Shown in pieces: positions 22,435 through 34,074 of a stretch of 64,000 nucleotides of DNA. The stretch spans positions 192,920,373 to 192,984,372 of the forward strand of contig NC_081553.1 of the NCBI RefSeq assembly GCF_963082655.1. The letters run 5' to 3'. The stretch comes from Stomoxys calcitrans. Its lineage: Eukaryota > Arthropoda > Insecta > Diptera > Muscidae. Each line of letters opens with the position of its first letter. The first letter of the stretch is position 1. A program made the translations under genes and the position numbers. The notes under the pieces were generated by a model. The model made no database searches. It had not been told where the DNA came from and worked only from the letters and a program-made list of their open reading frames with translations.

Positions 22435-24285
22435 TGTATGGACGGACGGAAGTACTGACATAAAGATGGACGAAGGGCATTAAGATGGACGAAGGGGCAT
22501 AAGGATGGACGGATTGACATAAGGATGAACGGATTGACATAAGGATGAACAGGCGAACAAAAGGTAGATAGACGAATGGAATGACATGAGGATGGACACA
22601 AAGAAGAACGGATGGACATTAGGATGAATGGACGTACGGACATAAGGATGGACGGACGGTTATAATAATGGACGGAAGAAAACGATGGACTGACGTGAGG
22701 ATGGACGGAATGACATAAGAATGGATAGATGGATATAAGGATGAACGGGTGGACATAAGGATGAACGGATGGACATAAAGTTGGACGGACGGACATAAGG
22801 ATGGACAGACGGACATTAGAATGGACGGAGAGACATAAGAATGAACGAATAGATATAAGTATGAATGAACGGACATAAGAATGGACGGACGGACATAAGG
22901 ATGGACGGACGGACATAAGGATGGACGGACGGACATAAGGATGGACGGACGGACAAAAGGATGTACGGGAAAACATAAGGATGGACCGATAGACATAGGA
23001 ATAGAAAGATAGACATGGATGGAAGGATGGAAAGACATTAGGGTGGACGGATCGACATAAGAATGGACGGATGGACATAAGAATGGACGGATGGACATAA
23101 GAATGGACGGACAGACATAAGGATGGACGGACGGCCATATTCATGGACGGGATAACATAAGGATGGGCCGATAGACATAAGAATGGATAGATGGACATTA
23201 GGATGAACGGATGGACATAAGAATGTATAGACAGACATAAAAAAGTATGGACGGACATAAGGTTGGACAGACATAAGTTTGGACGGACGGACAAAAGCAT
23301 TAACGGTCAGACATAATCACGAATGCACTGATATAAGGATGGACGGACATAACGATGGAAGGAAGGACGAAAGGATGGTCTGAAGGTCTGATGGACATAA
23401 GGGTGGACGGACTGAGAAAGGATAGGCGGACAGACATAAGACGAACCGACTAATGAATAAGTGGATGGAGGAGGACATAAGGATGAACGAACAAACATAA
23501 TTATGGACGGACTGACATATGGATGGACGGACGGATAGACATAAGGACATCAGTATGAACGGTCAGAAATAAGGATGGACGGGCAAACATATGGACAAAA
23601 GGTGGTTTGAGGCACGTATGGATGGACAGACATACCTTTGGTTGCTCATAAGGTTGGACTGACGGACAAAAGGAACGGTCAGGCATAATCATGAACGGAC
23701 TGAAATAAGGATGGACGCACGGACATAAGAATGAATGAATGGACATAAGTATGGACGGACGGACATAAGATTGGATGAACGGACAAAGGGATGGGACGAC
23801 GGGTGGACATAAGGATGAACGGATAAACATAATCATGGAAGGATTGACATAAGGATGGAGGGACGGATAGATGTTAGGACATCAGGATGGACGGATGGAC
23901 GTAAGGGTGGACGGATAGACAAAAGGATGAACGGATGGTCATAAGGTTGTATGGACGGATAAAAAGATGGACGGACGGACATAAGGATAGACGAATGGCT
24001 ATTTTCATGGACGGATAGACATAAGGTTGCACGAACGGATATAAAGATGGATGGACGGACAAAAAGATAAACGGATGGACATAAGGGTAGATAGGCGGAC
24101 TTAAGGTTGGACGGGAGGGCATAAGAATGGGTGAACGGAGATAAGGTTGGACGGATGGACACAAGTTTTAACTGTCAGATATAATCATGGATGGACTGAC
24201 ATAAGGCTGGATGGACGGATATAATAAGGTAAAGGACGGACATAAGGATGGACAAAAGCACAAGAAATAGACGGACTGGTATAAA
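22435..24285. repeat. 20-bp satellite, left block
   Basis: Tandem copies of ggacataaggatggacggac with frequent point changes. In the regular part the ggacata anchor falls at 22871, 22891, 22911 and 22931, exactly 20 bp apart. The unit lacks stops in several frames, which produces long spurious minus-strand open frames rich in PSVHPYV and RPSLCPSV. The array continues at 25086 after an interruption. Confidence 0.95.
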
Positions 24286-24289
24286 GGAT

Positions 24290-25085
24290 GGCCCATATGC
24301 TTGACTCAACATAGTATGACCAAGAGTGTCGATATGATATCTGAACAACCCTGCAATCAATAGCAACACGCCAGGTGAAGGAGAGGTATCGGCAAAAAAG
24401 GAGAGAAGAGAAATGCCTATTCCGCAAAAAGAAAAAGGAAGTGGAAGGACGTGAGTGGAGCGAATTGAGATGTACAGGAGTCAGAATGAAGAGCGGAAAT
24501 TTTACCAAAGTATCAAACACCAAACCGATTTCTTTGGTACAGGCACATCCTCCTGCAGAGACAAAGAAGGAAATCTGGTAACTGACGCAGATAGCATGCT
24601 TAGTATATGGAAATAACATTTTACCCAACTACTAATGGCCGATGATGGCGGCGAAAAGGACAGAACCAATCCCTGATGATGGTATAGAATGCTTGCCTCC
24701 GCTTTCGAACTATGGTTCTGAGGCATGGGTACTTGTAAAAGCTGACGAGGCAGTGCTTGGAGTGTTTGAGAGAAAAATTCTTCGTATAATATATGGACCA
24801 GTTTGCGTTAAAGGAGAATGTAAGCATCGTATGAGCCACGAGCTGTATGACGGCGATATCATTCTTACACGTATCAAAATATAACGGCTGCGTTGGCTAG
24901 GTCATGTTATCGGAATGGATGAAGAAGCCCAAAAGCCCGATGCAAAGATCAAGTGGTAGAAGACACCTCGAAACTTGGTGTCATAGATTATAGAAGTAGT
25001 GCAGAATATCGAAGCGCTCGGAAGGCTACGTTCGGTTTATGGTAGAAACGTTCTGTCATAGCCAATTAAAGTGAAGTAAGACATT
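24290..25085 (+). pseudogene. Non-LTR retrotransposon remnant splitting the satellite
   Basis: Decayed coding sequence on the plus strand in several frames. An upstream piece has KERYRQKRREEKCLFRKKKK (24375 on), then SSCRDKEGNLVTDADSMLS about 170 bp later in another frame. A downstream piece has YGSEAWVLVKADEAVLGVFE and RLRWLGHVIGMD (24711-24926). These are recognisable as the region before the reverse transcriptase and the C-terminus of an insect LINE. The catalytic domain between them is deleted, and stops and frameshifts make it non-functional. Confidence 0.65.
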
Positions 25086-25695
25086 AAGAAAGATGAACGG
25101 GCAGATATAAGAATGGACGGATGGACATAAGGTTGGACGGATGGACATAAGAACGGATGGACGGAAAAAAGGTTGGACGGTGGGACATAAGTTTGGATGG
25201 ATGGACATAAGGTTGGTCGGATGGACATAAGGTTGGAGGGTGGACATAAGGTTGGACGAACAGGCATAAGGTTGGATGGACGGAAATAAGGTTGGACGGT
25301 GGGACATAAGGTTGGACGGACGGACATAAGGTTGGAGGGTGGACATAAGGTTAGACGGACAGGCATAAGGTTGGATGGACGGACATAAGTATGAACGGTC
25401 AGATATAATCATGGACGGACTGGCATAAGGATGGACGGACGGACGTTTATAAGGATGAATGGACCTCGATAAGGATGAACAAAGGATAGACGGACGGACA
25501 AAAAGATGGACGGATGGGCATAAGTATGGTCGAACGGATATAACGATGGATGGGAGGACATACAAATAAATAAACGGGCATAGGATAGAACGGACGGACA
25601 TATTCATGGACGGACTGATATTAGCATGGTCAGACGGACATTGAGGTTGGTCAGATGGACAAAAGGTATGTGGGAGGACATATGGATGGATTGAT
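25086..25695. repeat. 20-bp satellite, right block
   Basis: The same ggacataaggttggacgga-type unit as 22435-24285, resuming after the retrotransposon remnant. This block favours aaggttgga over aaggatgga, so the two blocks have drifted or homogenised separately. Confidence 0.93.
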
Positions 25696-25796
25696 TTTAC
25701 CTAAAGCAAAGCAGAATACCTAAACAGTATAACTGGAATTGAGTTCTCTAGAGGCTTAAAAAATTGGATATTGGATGATTAAAATATATGGATGTA

Positions 25797-25964
25797 TGGG
25801 TTGCCCAAAAAGTAATTGCGGATTTTTCATATAGTCGGCGTTGACAAATTTTTTCACAGCTTGTGACTCTGCAATTGCATTCTTTCTTCTGTCATTTATC
25901 AGCTGTTACTTTTAGCTTGCTTTAGAAAAAAAGTGTAAAAAAAAGTATATTTGATTAAATTTCA
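25797..25964 (+). mobile_element. Mariner-like MITE, copy 2 (truncated)
   Basis: Matches the left about 165 bp of copy 1, beginning gggttgcccaaaaagtaatt after a TA. It loses similarity after gattaaa and lacks the right inverted terminus. The sequence to 26500 has nothing recognised except imperfect inverted cacgagaaaatct motifs around 26155-26270. Confidence 0.8.
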
Positions 25965-26509
25965 ATATTTGATTTGGCCTATTTGCAAATCCAATCTATC
26001 TAAGGAGTAGATATATTGGCGTTACTGGAACTTTGGGCATTTTTCGGTGCTGGACGATAATGCTGGGAACCGGTGGGTACGTGTCATTAGACAGCAATTT
26101 CAATTACACACGCAATTTTCATGAAGAACTCACGAATTGCAAGGAAATCACGACTCACGAGAAAATCTCGATTCACGAGATATATACGTCTTAGATCATA
26201 TGGTATTTTATCCTGATTTTCTGAGATGTTCTTGTGAGTCTTGATTTTCTCGTGATAAGTGTCGTGAGCATTATTTCACTCACTCACAAAGAATTTTGAT
26301 TTCATCAGAATTTTGATTTCAACACACCCCTATTGGTGTTGCGGCATGGAGACGGGGTATTAGCTGCGCTGTGAACTATGTGCCTTGGGGCTCCGTATTG
26401 ATGGGTTGGACGTCGTTTCCCAAGAGAAAAAGCTGTGGGCTGAAGATATCCAGCCTTTCTTTGGACCTTCGGTATACACTAACCAGTATGGAAAGGCAAT
26501 TCGGTCGGT

Positions 26510-26640
26510 GCCGACTGTATAATACCCTACACCTACCGTATAGGTACAAATATGGAGCTATATCTAATTCTGAACCAATTTTGATGGACCTCGCCGGATT
26601 TTTTCAGATGGATTGTTAAGCGTTATACAATATCGAGTGT
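26510..26640 (-). mobile_element. DINE-like type 2 end fragment
   Basis: Short fragment with cggtgccgactgtataatac, ctacacctaccgtat and gaaccaattttgatggacct, matching the 3' end of the element at 8745-10165 in inverted orientation. Confidence 0.5.
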
Positions 26641-26779
26641 CTTGAAATACACCCCCCAATATGATCACTGACTACTTGATTCAGCCATCAGTGAACACAT
26701 AGTTCGTCTCATCATCCTGAAACGCCACATCCGTTGGTCAATTCTTTCTTCCTGGAAAACGAATTGTAAAAATCTTATC

Positions 26780-27346
26780 CTTAAGTGATCTTATCCTTCA
26801 ACGACCATCCTTTCCGTGATGGCTGTGGCGTCTCTTTGGAAGTCGCAGTCCTCCATGCAGACTCAGGATCCGTTTGCGCTGCCTTCGTTCCTGTTCCGAC
26901 TTTGTCTCCCTCAGCAGGACACTGTCTGGAGTCTCCATGCGGGATGACTGGCTTTGTATTCACAGTGTACTTGAAAGCGGTGAGCTCTTTTTAGTTTTCA
27001 ACATTTTAGCAGTGTTAGGTTCTTAAAGAGATCTGATTCTCTTTCCAGCTTCCGTAGAAATACCTGGAATGTCAGTTCCTTCCAGCCTTCCAGCATCCTA
27101 CACTTTCGCCTGATTTTGCTGCCGGCGCATACTTTTCAGCCCCTTTCGTCGTGCCCCGGATTGCTTTCTCGGTCTTCTTGTGAGCTTAGCAAAGTCCTCA
27201 TCTCTCGATTCGGCTGGGATGACTGTTTCATTGACACTGGCGTTGTCTGAGTCTGAATCGAAAACAGCCATAAAAATTACGCAGTTTCCGGTAGAAAATG
27301 AACCAATTTTTCCATTTCTACGATAAGCTTTAGCAACATATAACAA
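26780..27346 (-). pseudogene. LINE ORF1 5' fragment
   Basis: Two minus-strand open pieces. One starts MAVFDSDSDNASVNETVIPA near 27271 and runs through the basic stretch KQSGARRKGLKSMRRQQNQ. The second (26781-26963) has HGDSRQCPAEGDKVGTGTKA. The second resembles sequence at 38930-39010, which precedes another ORF1 relic. The arrangement fits the acidic-then-basic N-terminus of a LINE ORF1, broken by a frameshift or deletion. It ends about 60 bp from the gene C stop codon. Confidence 0.5.
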
Positions 27347-27373
27347 TCAACAACAGATGTAAGTAATACATTT

Positions 27374-27379
27374 TTTATT
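27374..27379 (-). terminator. Polyadenylation signal of gene C
   Basis: AATAAA on the minus strand, about 28 nt downstream of the gene C stop codon. Confidence 0.65.
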
Positions 27380-27406
27380 AACTATCCATTGCATCCACTT
27401 TCCATT

Positions 27407-30400
27407 TTAGTCAAATTCAATTTTCTTAAAATTGCCCTGTGCTCCAAAATTATTGACAGTATTTCTATCCGATGCTGGACGAAGTTCTTCCTTAACCCTA
27501 CGACTGTTATTGTACTCAATAATGTCCAGACGGTATTTGCGTGCTTGTTTGTAATAAATTTCTAAAAAAGAAAAAAAAAACAAAAATGAAGCTAGAATTT
27601 TTGAAATTTCACCACCCTCTTTCATATACAAACCTGCCAGCTCTGCACAGGTTGCTTCCGGACCTCCATACTCCTGCGGCAATATATCACGTGGTATATG
27701 CTTGTGTAAACTCTCCAGGTTTGGGTGGACTACGAGCGCAGTTTTCATGTTGTTCTTCATAAACTGATTGAGCAGATTCATTAGTTTTTCCGCCGCCGCT
27801 GAGGGATTAACAAAATGCAATCCAATTACTTGAGATGGAACTGCTTCCTGGGAGAATGCAACAAACAAATTAGAAATCAATTTAAATGAAAGCTTCCATT
27901 CAATTGTGAGGGTTTACCTGTAAATAATTTAAAATCTTTTTTATTTGTGGCAACCCAATGCGTACGAAATGACCCAATGAAAATCCACTTAAATCCAACA
28001 TGATTAGAACACCTGGCATTAGATCCTGACCCTGTAGCCACATATCCTGTGTTGAAAATGTTCTGTAATGTTAGAAGAGAAGTTGGACTTAAAGCAAATG
28101 TCATAAAACTGTAATGTGATAAATTACAATCGCCCGTACATGCCCAGTAGGAAGTCTGGGGTTAAGTGTCCCCAAGTCGACACTTTTGTCTACAACGTAT
28201 GTGACATTGTCACCAAATTGTTTACAATCTTGTCTACATTGTTTTTATTGACAGGTGACAAACTATTGGGTTGCCCAAAAAGTAATTGCGGATTTTTTAA
28301 AAGAAAGTAAATGCATTTTTAATAAAACTTAGAATAAACTTTTATCAAATATACTTTTTTTACACTTTTTTCTAAAGCAAGCTAAAAGTAACAGCTGATA
28401 ACTGACAGAAGAAAGAATGCAATTACAGAGTCACAAGCTGTGAAAAAATTTGTCAACGCCGACTATATGAAAAATCCGCAATTACTTTTTGGGCAACCAT
28501 ATAATTTATTTTATTTTTTAATCGTTTTCTCAAATGTTTTGTTGAAAATAATTTTGCTGGTTCATAAGAGTAAAACGCTGATAACACCGCGCATTAAATC
28601 CGGATTTAAGGCTCTCGTCAGCTGATTTTATAAAGAGGAAACAGATGATCGAGCCATTAAAACCGGATTTGAAGAGCAGTGTAAACGAGGTTTAACTATA
28701 GTTACTCTTCTTCCCGCGCTACTTATATCTATCGGCTAATTTTGACTCGTTCTACCAATCGTACATGCTTCGTGCATACTCTTTGCCGACCTACGATTTG
28801 TTCTGCCGATACAAACGATTAGTTTATTTTTGGGTTACTTCATTCCATCACATGAACCCGCCTCATATGTGTTTGTGACTACTCCCCGAATGCCTTCTGC
28901 TGATTCGATCAGTCACACACACACACACATACACGGCTTGTCTTTACTAGCATACCCACAACAACTCCGTTAATGAGTTGTGCAAACAATCAATGAGGAG
29001 ACCATTGAGTGTTGGTGTGACATTGAGTGTTTTTTTTATTGTTTGTTTTTTTCCATTCTCAATCAATCTGTTTTCGTTAGTGCTCTTAAGGTTGGGTCTT
29101 TGCTGCTATCAGTGTGAACTCTCTGGTTCTAGAGAAAGACGGGCCAAAGTAGATAAATGGCAGTGTCCGCTATCGAAACAACTCGTCTTAACATAGTTCC
29201 TGGTGTTTGTGTAGCGATTCGTTCGCATCCTCATTTAGCTGGCATCCACACCTAATTGCACCCGCTTCTAGTTTGCATCCGCGTCTAGCTCGCATTCGCG
29301 ACTCCATCGCATTCGCGACTCGATCGCATTCGCGACTCGATCGCATTCGCGACTCGATCGCATCCGTGATTCGTTCGCATCCGCGACTCGTTCGCATTCA
29401 CTACTCGTTTGCATCCGCGACACATTCGCATCCGCGACACATTCGCATCCCCGACACATTCGCATCCGCGACACATTCGCATCCGCGACACATTCGCATC
29501 CGCGACACATTCGCATCCGCGACACATTCGCATCCGCGACACATTCGCATCCGCGACACATTCGCATCCGCGACACATTCGCATCCGCGACACATTCGCA
29601 TCCGCGACACATTCGCATCCGCGACACATTCGCATCCGCGACACATTCGCATCCGCGACACATTCGCATCCGCGACACATTCGCATCCGCGACACATTCG
29701 CATCCGCGACACATTCGCATCCGCGACACATTCGCATCCGCGACACATTCGCATCCGCGACTCTTTCGAATCGGCGACGGGGTGAGTTAATTCTATCCTC
29801 CATCCTTTCTCCCATCGCCTTAAGGGTCAGCCTCATTGGTCGCCTCACATATAATCCGTATATCAATGGGTCGGACATTTATAATACTCTCCTAAGTATT
29901 TGACCTTGTCGGATATGAAAGTCGTTCTGTTGAGGAAAAGTGATGCATCAAATGGGCCACCTTCGTCTTCTTCGTGGGCTGGCAAATCTCACTCTTCTCT
30001 GGGTTAACATTCACAGCCCTAGGTGTATCCCAGAGCCTTTTGGGTCTTCTGCATAAATCCTATTTCGAGTTTTCTGCACGACTACATAATGCCTAACATC
30101 TGTGAGCCTACTTGGTACGCTCCTCCAGTTCAGTTTCCCATTCCTGAGTATTTGACCTTGTCGGATATCAAAATCGTTCTGTTGGGGAAACGTGGTGCGT
30201 CAAATTGGCTCATCTTCATCTTCCTTCTGTACTAGCAGATTCCAGTCTTCGCTGGTCTAACATTCACACCAATAGATCCATCCAAGTCTTATGCCATCTT
30301 CAAGACCCTTTCGTTGTATGCCATCTCCAAGACCCTTTCGTCGTATGCCATCTTCAAGTCCCTTTCGGATCCCTAACCTAAATGCAGAAGTATTTCAACA

Positions 30401-33400
30401 AGGTCTGCGTAGCAAAGGGTCAGCATCGGTAATAGGTAGAGATAGGCGATCTTTTGGGTATTTACCCGGTAAATTCGGTAAATACCCGGGTTTTTGCAGA
30501 TATCTTGGGTATAAAAACATTGTCCAAACAATTGTTGATGATTTCGTACTCTTTGTATATAAACCTGACCTTCTGATATCATAAAATTAAATTTTAGATA
30601 TATATAGCCGCTAAATAGATCAATTTCCAGACTTAAATTTGACACAGTGAGTTCTGGTAGACCCCATTTCTGTGAAGTGTGGTTCAGATGGGACTATATT
30701 TAGATATAGCTGCTCTATAGACCGACCGCCCGATCTCCCGATATAGAGTATTGAGGCCATAAAATATCCATTCATTACCCGAATTCGATGAAATTTGGTA
30801 CAGTGTGTTCCGGTAGACCCCTACCCATTTCTGTCGAATGTGGTCTAGATCGGACCCTATTTGGATATAGCTGCCATATAGACCGATCTCCCGATATAGT
30901 GTAATGAGCCTATTAAAGGAGCATTTTTCATTCTATTTCTATGAATTATTCAATTATTTGAAAATGTATCATTTCCAAATGTTCGATTTCTTGAAAAGTA
31001 ATTAATAATCGAATAACGGTTAATCGAATGTACATTCGAATGACAATTAATCGAAGGTCTCCCATAGGATTGCCGATACGCTGTGCCACTCTTTCCCTTA
31101 ATTTTATGAGAACCGCAATTTCTCCACCTGTTCCTTAGCATATGGTTTATCTGGTCTCTACAGACCCAGTCCACCCGGTACTGGTCTAAGTATTGGATCA
31201 GTGTATCGGTCCTCACATAGTTAAAATGCACTTTGATGTCCATGCACACCGCTAATGTTTATGGCTTGGCTTCGAAGGATTCTTCTGTTTTATGTACAAC
31301 CTCGAGCAAGGTAGTATCTTCATATAGGCATGCTTTTTTTCCAAAGCCGAACAAGTATGGATTCAGGCTGTGGTGTCTAACCAGGTGGTTATAAGGTCGT
31401 AGTCGAACTCTGTTCCTCTACGCCTACTCAGACCTTAAGCCCCCGAGCCCAAATGACAACATTATTGCAAATTGCCCAAAATCTGACGAGCATATATATG
31501 GGAGCTTTATCTAATTCTGAACAGATTTCGAGCAAACTTCTCAGATAATGTGGTAGTCGTCGAGGAAAGCGTTGTGCAAAATTTTGGCAAGATTGTTCAA
31601 ACAATGCGCTTGCAGTGGCTCTAGAAGTGAAAGTCTGGCGAAATACGTATATGACAGCTACATCCAAATCTGTGCCGATTTCTATGAAATTCACCAGTTA
31701 TGTCGAGAGTTATTAGAAAATCCTTCCTGCCAAAATTCGAGAAAATCGGTTCACAAATGACCATTTTATTGCATTATTACTGCAAATCGGACGAACATAT
31801 ATATGGGAGCTATATCCAGATCTGAACCGATTTTTTCCAATTTCAATCGGCTTCGTCTCTTGGGCGAAAAACATGCCTATACCAAATTTGAAGACAATCG
31901 GATGAAAACTGCGACCTGTACTTTGTACACAAATTAATATGGACAGACAGACAGATGGACAGACAGACGGACAGACAGACAGACAGACAGACGAACAGAC
32001 AGACAGACAGACAGATAGACGGACAGACAGACGGACAGACAGACAGACAGACGGACAGACAGACGGACAGACAGACGGGCAGACCGACGGATAGACAAAC
32101 GGACAGACTGACAGACAGGCACACAGACGGACAGACAGACAGACAGACAGAGAGACGGACAGACAGACGGACGGACGGACAGGCAGACATACAGACGGAC
32201 AGACAGATGGACAGACAGACGGACAGACAGACAGACAGACAGAAGGACAGACAGTTGGACAGACAGACGGACAGACAGACGGACAGACAGACGGACAGAC
32301 AGACGGACAGACAGACGGACAGACAGACGGACAGACAGACGGACAGACAGACGGACGGACAGACAGACAGACAGACGGACAGACAGATGGACAAACGGAC
32401 AGACAGGCAGGAAGACAGACAGACAGACGGACAGACAAAAGGATAGACAGACAGACGGATAGACAGACAGACAGACGGACAAACAGACAGACAGACACAC
32501 GGTCCGACAGACGGACAGACAGACGGACAGACAGATGGACAGACAGACAGACAGAGGGACAGACGGATAGACAGACAGATGGATAGACAGACAGATGGAC
32601 AGACAGACAGATGGACAGACAGACAGACGGACAGACAGACAGATAGATGGACAGACAGACGGACAGACAGATGGACAGACAGACAGACGAACTGACAGAC
32701 AGACAGACGGTTATAGCTAAATCGAATCAGAAAGTTATTCTGAGTCGATCGTTATACTTATCAATGGTTCTATCTCTCTTCCTTTTGGGTGTTACAAACA
32801 AATTCACTAAGTTAAAATTCCCTGTACCTCTGTAGTGGTGTAGGGTATACAAATTTACCCTTGTTTGTTTAACTTGTACTTTATACAGAACACATTCCTG
32901 CTGTTTGATGTCATACTCTACTCACACATACAGTCCACACTTTTAAAGTCCACTTTAATAAACGTTTTTTCAGTCCAAAAAATCTATCTAGCGTTTCATG
33001 TAACGACAAAGGTTGAATTTTCAATAGGAACTTTGTGCGTCACTGCAGAATTTTCCATTTGTTGTTGAGAGACTGCAATTAGCCCATTCACATTACCCCG
33101 CCTCAGGTTGATAGGCAAGCTCCTAGTTCTGTTAATTTTCCGCATTAAGCCTTATTAGTATTCATTGACTTACATTTTAAAGCTAGCCACAAAATCATAT
33201 TTCGCTGGATCTGGATCCAAAAGTTTTGAAACTGCAACGCGATAGCCCTCAGCCGTGGTACCTTTCAAGGGAAAGCAGGCCCTAGGAAATGTTTATAGCA
33301 AATGTTAGTTCAACTCTAACCCACAACATCACAACTTACATGACTTGCTGGGCCTGCAGAATTTGTGGAGATTCCACATCCAAATCTTCAAAAAACTCTT

Positions 33401-33614
33401 CAGCATGGGTGCGAAATGTGAAGTATTTGTCAATCACTTGTTTTGTATACTCCAATTGAAAGTTGCACGCCCGATAGAATAAAAGAATCTCATGTTCCAA
33501 GAGCTCAGGCATATGCGGTTGGGTTCTCAGCCATTCTTTGAGTTTTTGTATTTCCTCTCGCTTGATTTGGGGATTTGTGGCATATTGTTTCTCCAAATCG
33601 AACAGGGGCCACAT
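27407..33614 (-). CDS. CRAL-TRIO lipid-transfer protein, gene C (5 exons, complete)
   Basis: Complete 298-residue CRAL-TRIO carrier. Exons are 33340-33614 (ATG at 33614), 33174-33281, 27918-28062, 27634-27847 and 27407-27561 (stop TAA at 27407-27409). Junctions are GT-AG with phases 2, 2, 0, 1. The N-terminal region begins [17 protein letters not shown]. Exon 3 carries [17 protein letters not shown] and [13 protein letters not shown]; exon 4 has ILPQEYGG. The C-terminus ends GNFKKIEFD, the conserved tail. Exon 3 shares DMWLQG(Q/N)DL with gene D, so C and D look like a sub-pair. Exon 4 lacks the IKKEL motif of A, B and D (it has MKNNMK). No signal peptide is present. Intron 2 (28063-33173) is 5.1 kb and contains a MITE, a 17-bp minisatellite, LINE relics and a DINE-like element; the other introns are 58-72 bp. 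An AATAAA lies about 28 nt past the stop. Confidence 0.93.
28266..28499 (-). mobile_element. Mariner-like MITE, copy 3
   Basis: Inverted copy in intron 2 of gene C with TA at both flanks (28264-28265 and 28500-28501). The right terminus has lost bases of the final CCCAA. From 28500 to 29280 the intron shows nothing recognised apart from a (CA)n run at about 28914-28935. Confidence 0.85.
29283..29775. repeat. 17-bp GC-rich minisatellite
   Basis: About 28 tandem copies of cgcatccgcgacacatt (17 bp). Copies from about 29407 to 29757 are almost identical. Those from 29283 to 29406 are older variants with cgactcgatcgcattcg. The block is far more GC-rich than its surroundings. Because the unit is not a multiple of three and has no stop in most frames, several frames on both strands read open with 17-residue repeats; these are artefacts. 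Confidence 0.95.
29885..30240 (-). pseudogene. LINE reverse-transcriptase fragment, duplicated
   Basis: Two related segments (about 29897-30040 and 30148-30275) both contain gtatttgaccttgtcggata. On the minus strand the first reads approximately [20 protein letters not shown], resembling the VNPxKTE segment downstream of YADD in R1/Loner-like LINEs. It has stops and is non-functional. It may belong to the same dead element as 31040-31440. Confidence 0.4.
30290..30372 (+). repeat. Short tandem repeat, three copies of about 27 bp
   Basis: Three imperfect copies of a unit containing atgccatctycaagwccctttcg. Small and intronic, with no evidence of function. Confidence 0.7.
30640..30925 (-). repeat. 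DINE-like type 1 body fragment
   Basis: Two units about 156 bp apart, each with acagtg(a/t)gttc(t/c)ggtagacc and gatctcccgatatag. They are related to the 153-bp arrays but carry a distinct internal segment. Confidence 0.6.
31040..31440 (-). pseudogene. LINE reverse-transcriptase fragment (palm region), R1/Loner-like
   Basis: The minus strand encodes pieces resembling the part of a LINE reverse transcriptase around the first catalytic block: [16 protein letters not shown], then [20 protein letters not shown] and [20 protein letters not shown]. The family motif with a catalytic Asp followed by F-N-V/D-V is recognisable, but the frame is broken by shifts. It is a dead fragment in intron 2 of gene C. 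Confidence 0.55.
31440..32855 (-). mobile_element. DINE-1-like element, type 2, inverted
   Basis: The same family as 8745-10165, in opposite orientation. Its start is at the right end (ctctgtagtggtgtagggta, about 32828-32847), next to the ttctgagtcgatcgttatac head section. The microsatellite inside (31938-32708) is greatly expanded. It lies in intron 2 of gene C next to exon 2. Confidence 0.7.
31938..32708. repeat. Expanded GACA/GACG microsatellite
   Basis: About 770 bp of GACA, GACG and occasional GATA/GATG tetramers, with agacagacggacagacag typical. It sits exactly where the sibling elements at 8745 and 41620 have only about 40-55 bp of gtctgtccgtctgt. Open frames with repeated SVCLSVCP or DRQTDRQT are artefacts. 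Confidence 0.95.
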
Positions 33615-34070
33615 TTTTCAAAAGCGGTTACTAGTGCGCGCGCGTAATCTCCGAGGTTGTTATCCCAGCAATACCTGCTAAACGAATGACTGACATTTGG
33701 AAATTGGCAATAATATAAATCAAAACCCCGGTAATATTTTGCAAGCGATTATTATCGCAATTGATTACCTGTTTAAGGCACTTGTTTTAAATTGATCTCT
33801 TAACGATGGTTTAATTCAAATCACTGTAAGAGACTTTACAATACCCTAGGTGGGGGGGAGGTGTGTGTTAGCACATATCTAACAGCAAGTTGATGATATT
33901 CAATACATGATATGATATACAGTTAGTGAAATACCAGCTTATTGGTCATAGAAATGCCACAGAATGTGTTTCTTGTTGACTAAGGGACAGTACAGCAGTA
34001 ATTAGTGTCAGTAACTCAAAGGAAATCAACCATAATGTTATGTTGGGCTGGAACGAATCATAGATACCCT
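33615..34070 (-). promoter_or_regulatory. Upstream region of gene C
   Basis: Non-repetitive sequence between the gene C ATG and the first repeat. It holds a gcgcgcgcgt purine/pyrimidine run (33646-33654 area) and a ggtggggggg run near 33850. No TATA box could be assigned with confidence. Confidence 0.25.
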
Positions 34071-34074
34071 CCAC

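Noticed and set aside
22419..25607. Long minus-strand frames with PSVHPYVRPSILMSV repeats
   Set aside because: Produced by the 20-bp satellite; open in overlapping frames with no start or splice context.
22435..25695. CRISPR-like array
   Set aside because: Head-to-tail monomers without spacers, in a eukaryotic genome.
26785..26994. Plus-strand frame opposite the ORF1 fragment
   Set aside because: Shadow of the minus-strand LINE ORF1 sequence.
29207..29903. Several overlapping 100-200-codon frames on both strands with [13 protein letters not shown] or [13 protein letters not shown] repeats
   Set aside because: The 17-bp minisatellite reads open in nearly all frames, so openness carries no coding signal.
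31713..32500. Frames of repeated SVCLSVCP and DRQTDRQT
   Set aside because: GACA/GACG microsatellite inside a transposable element.
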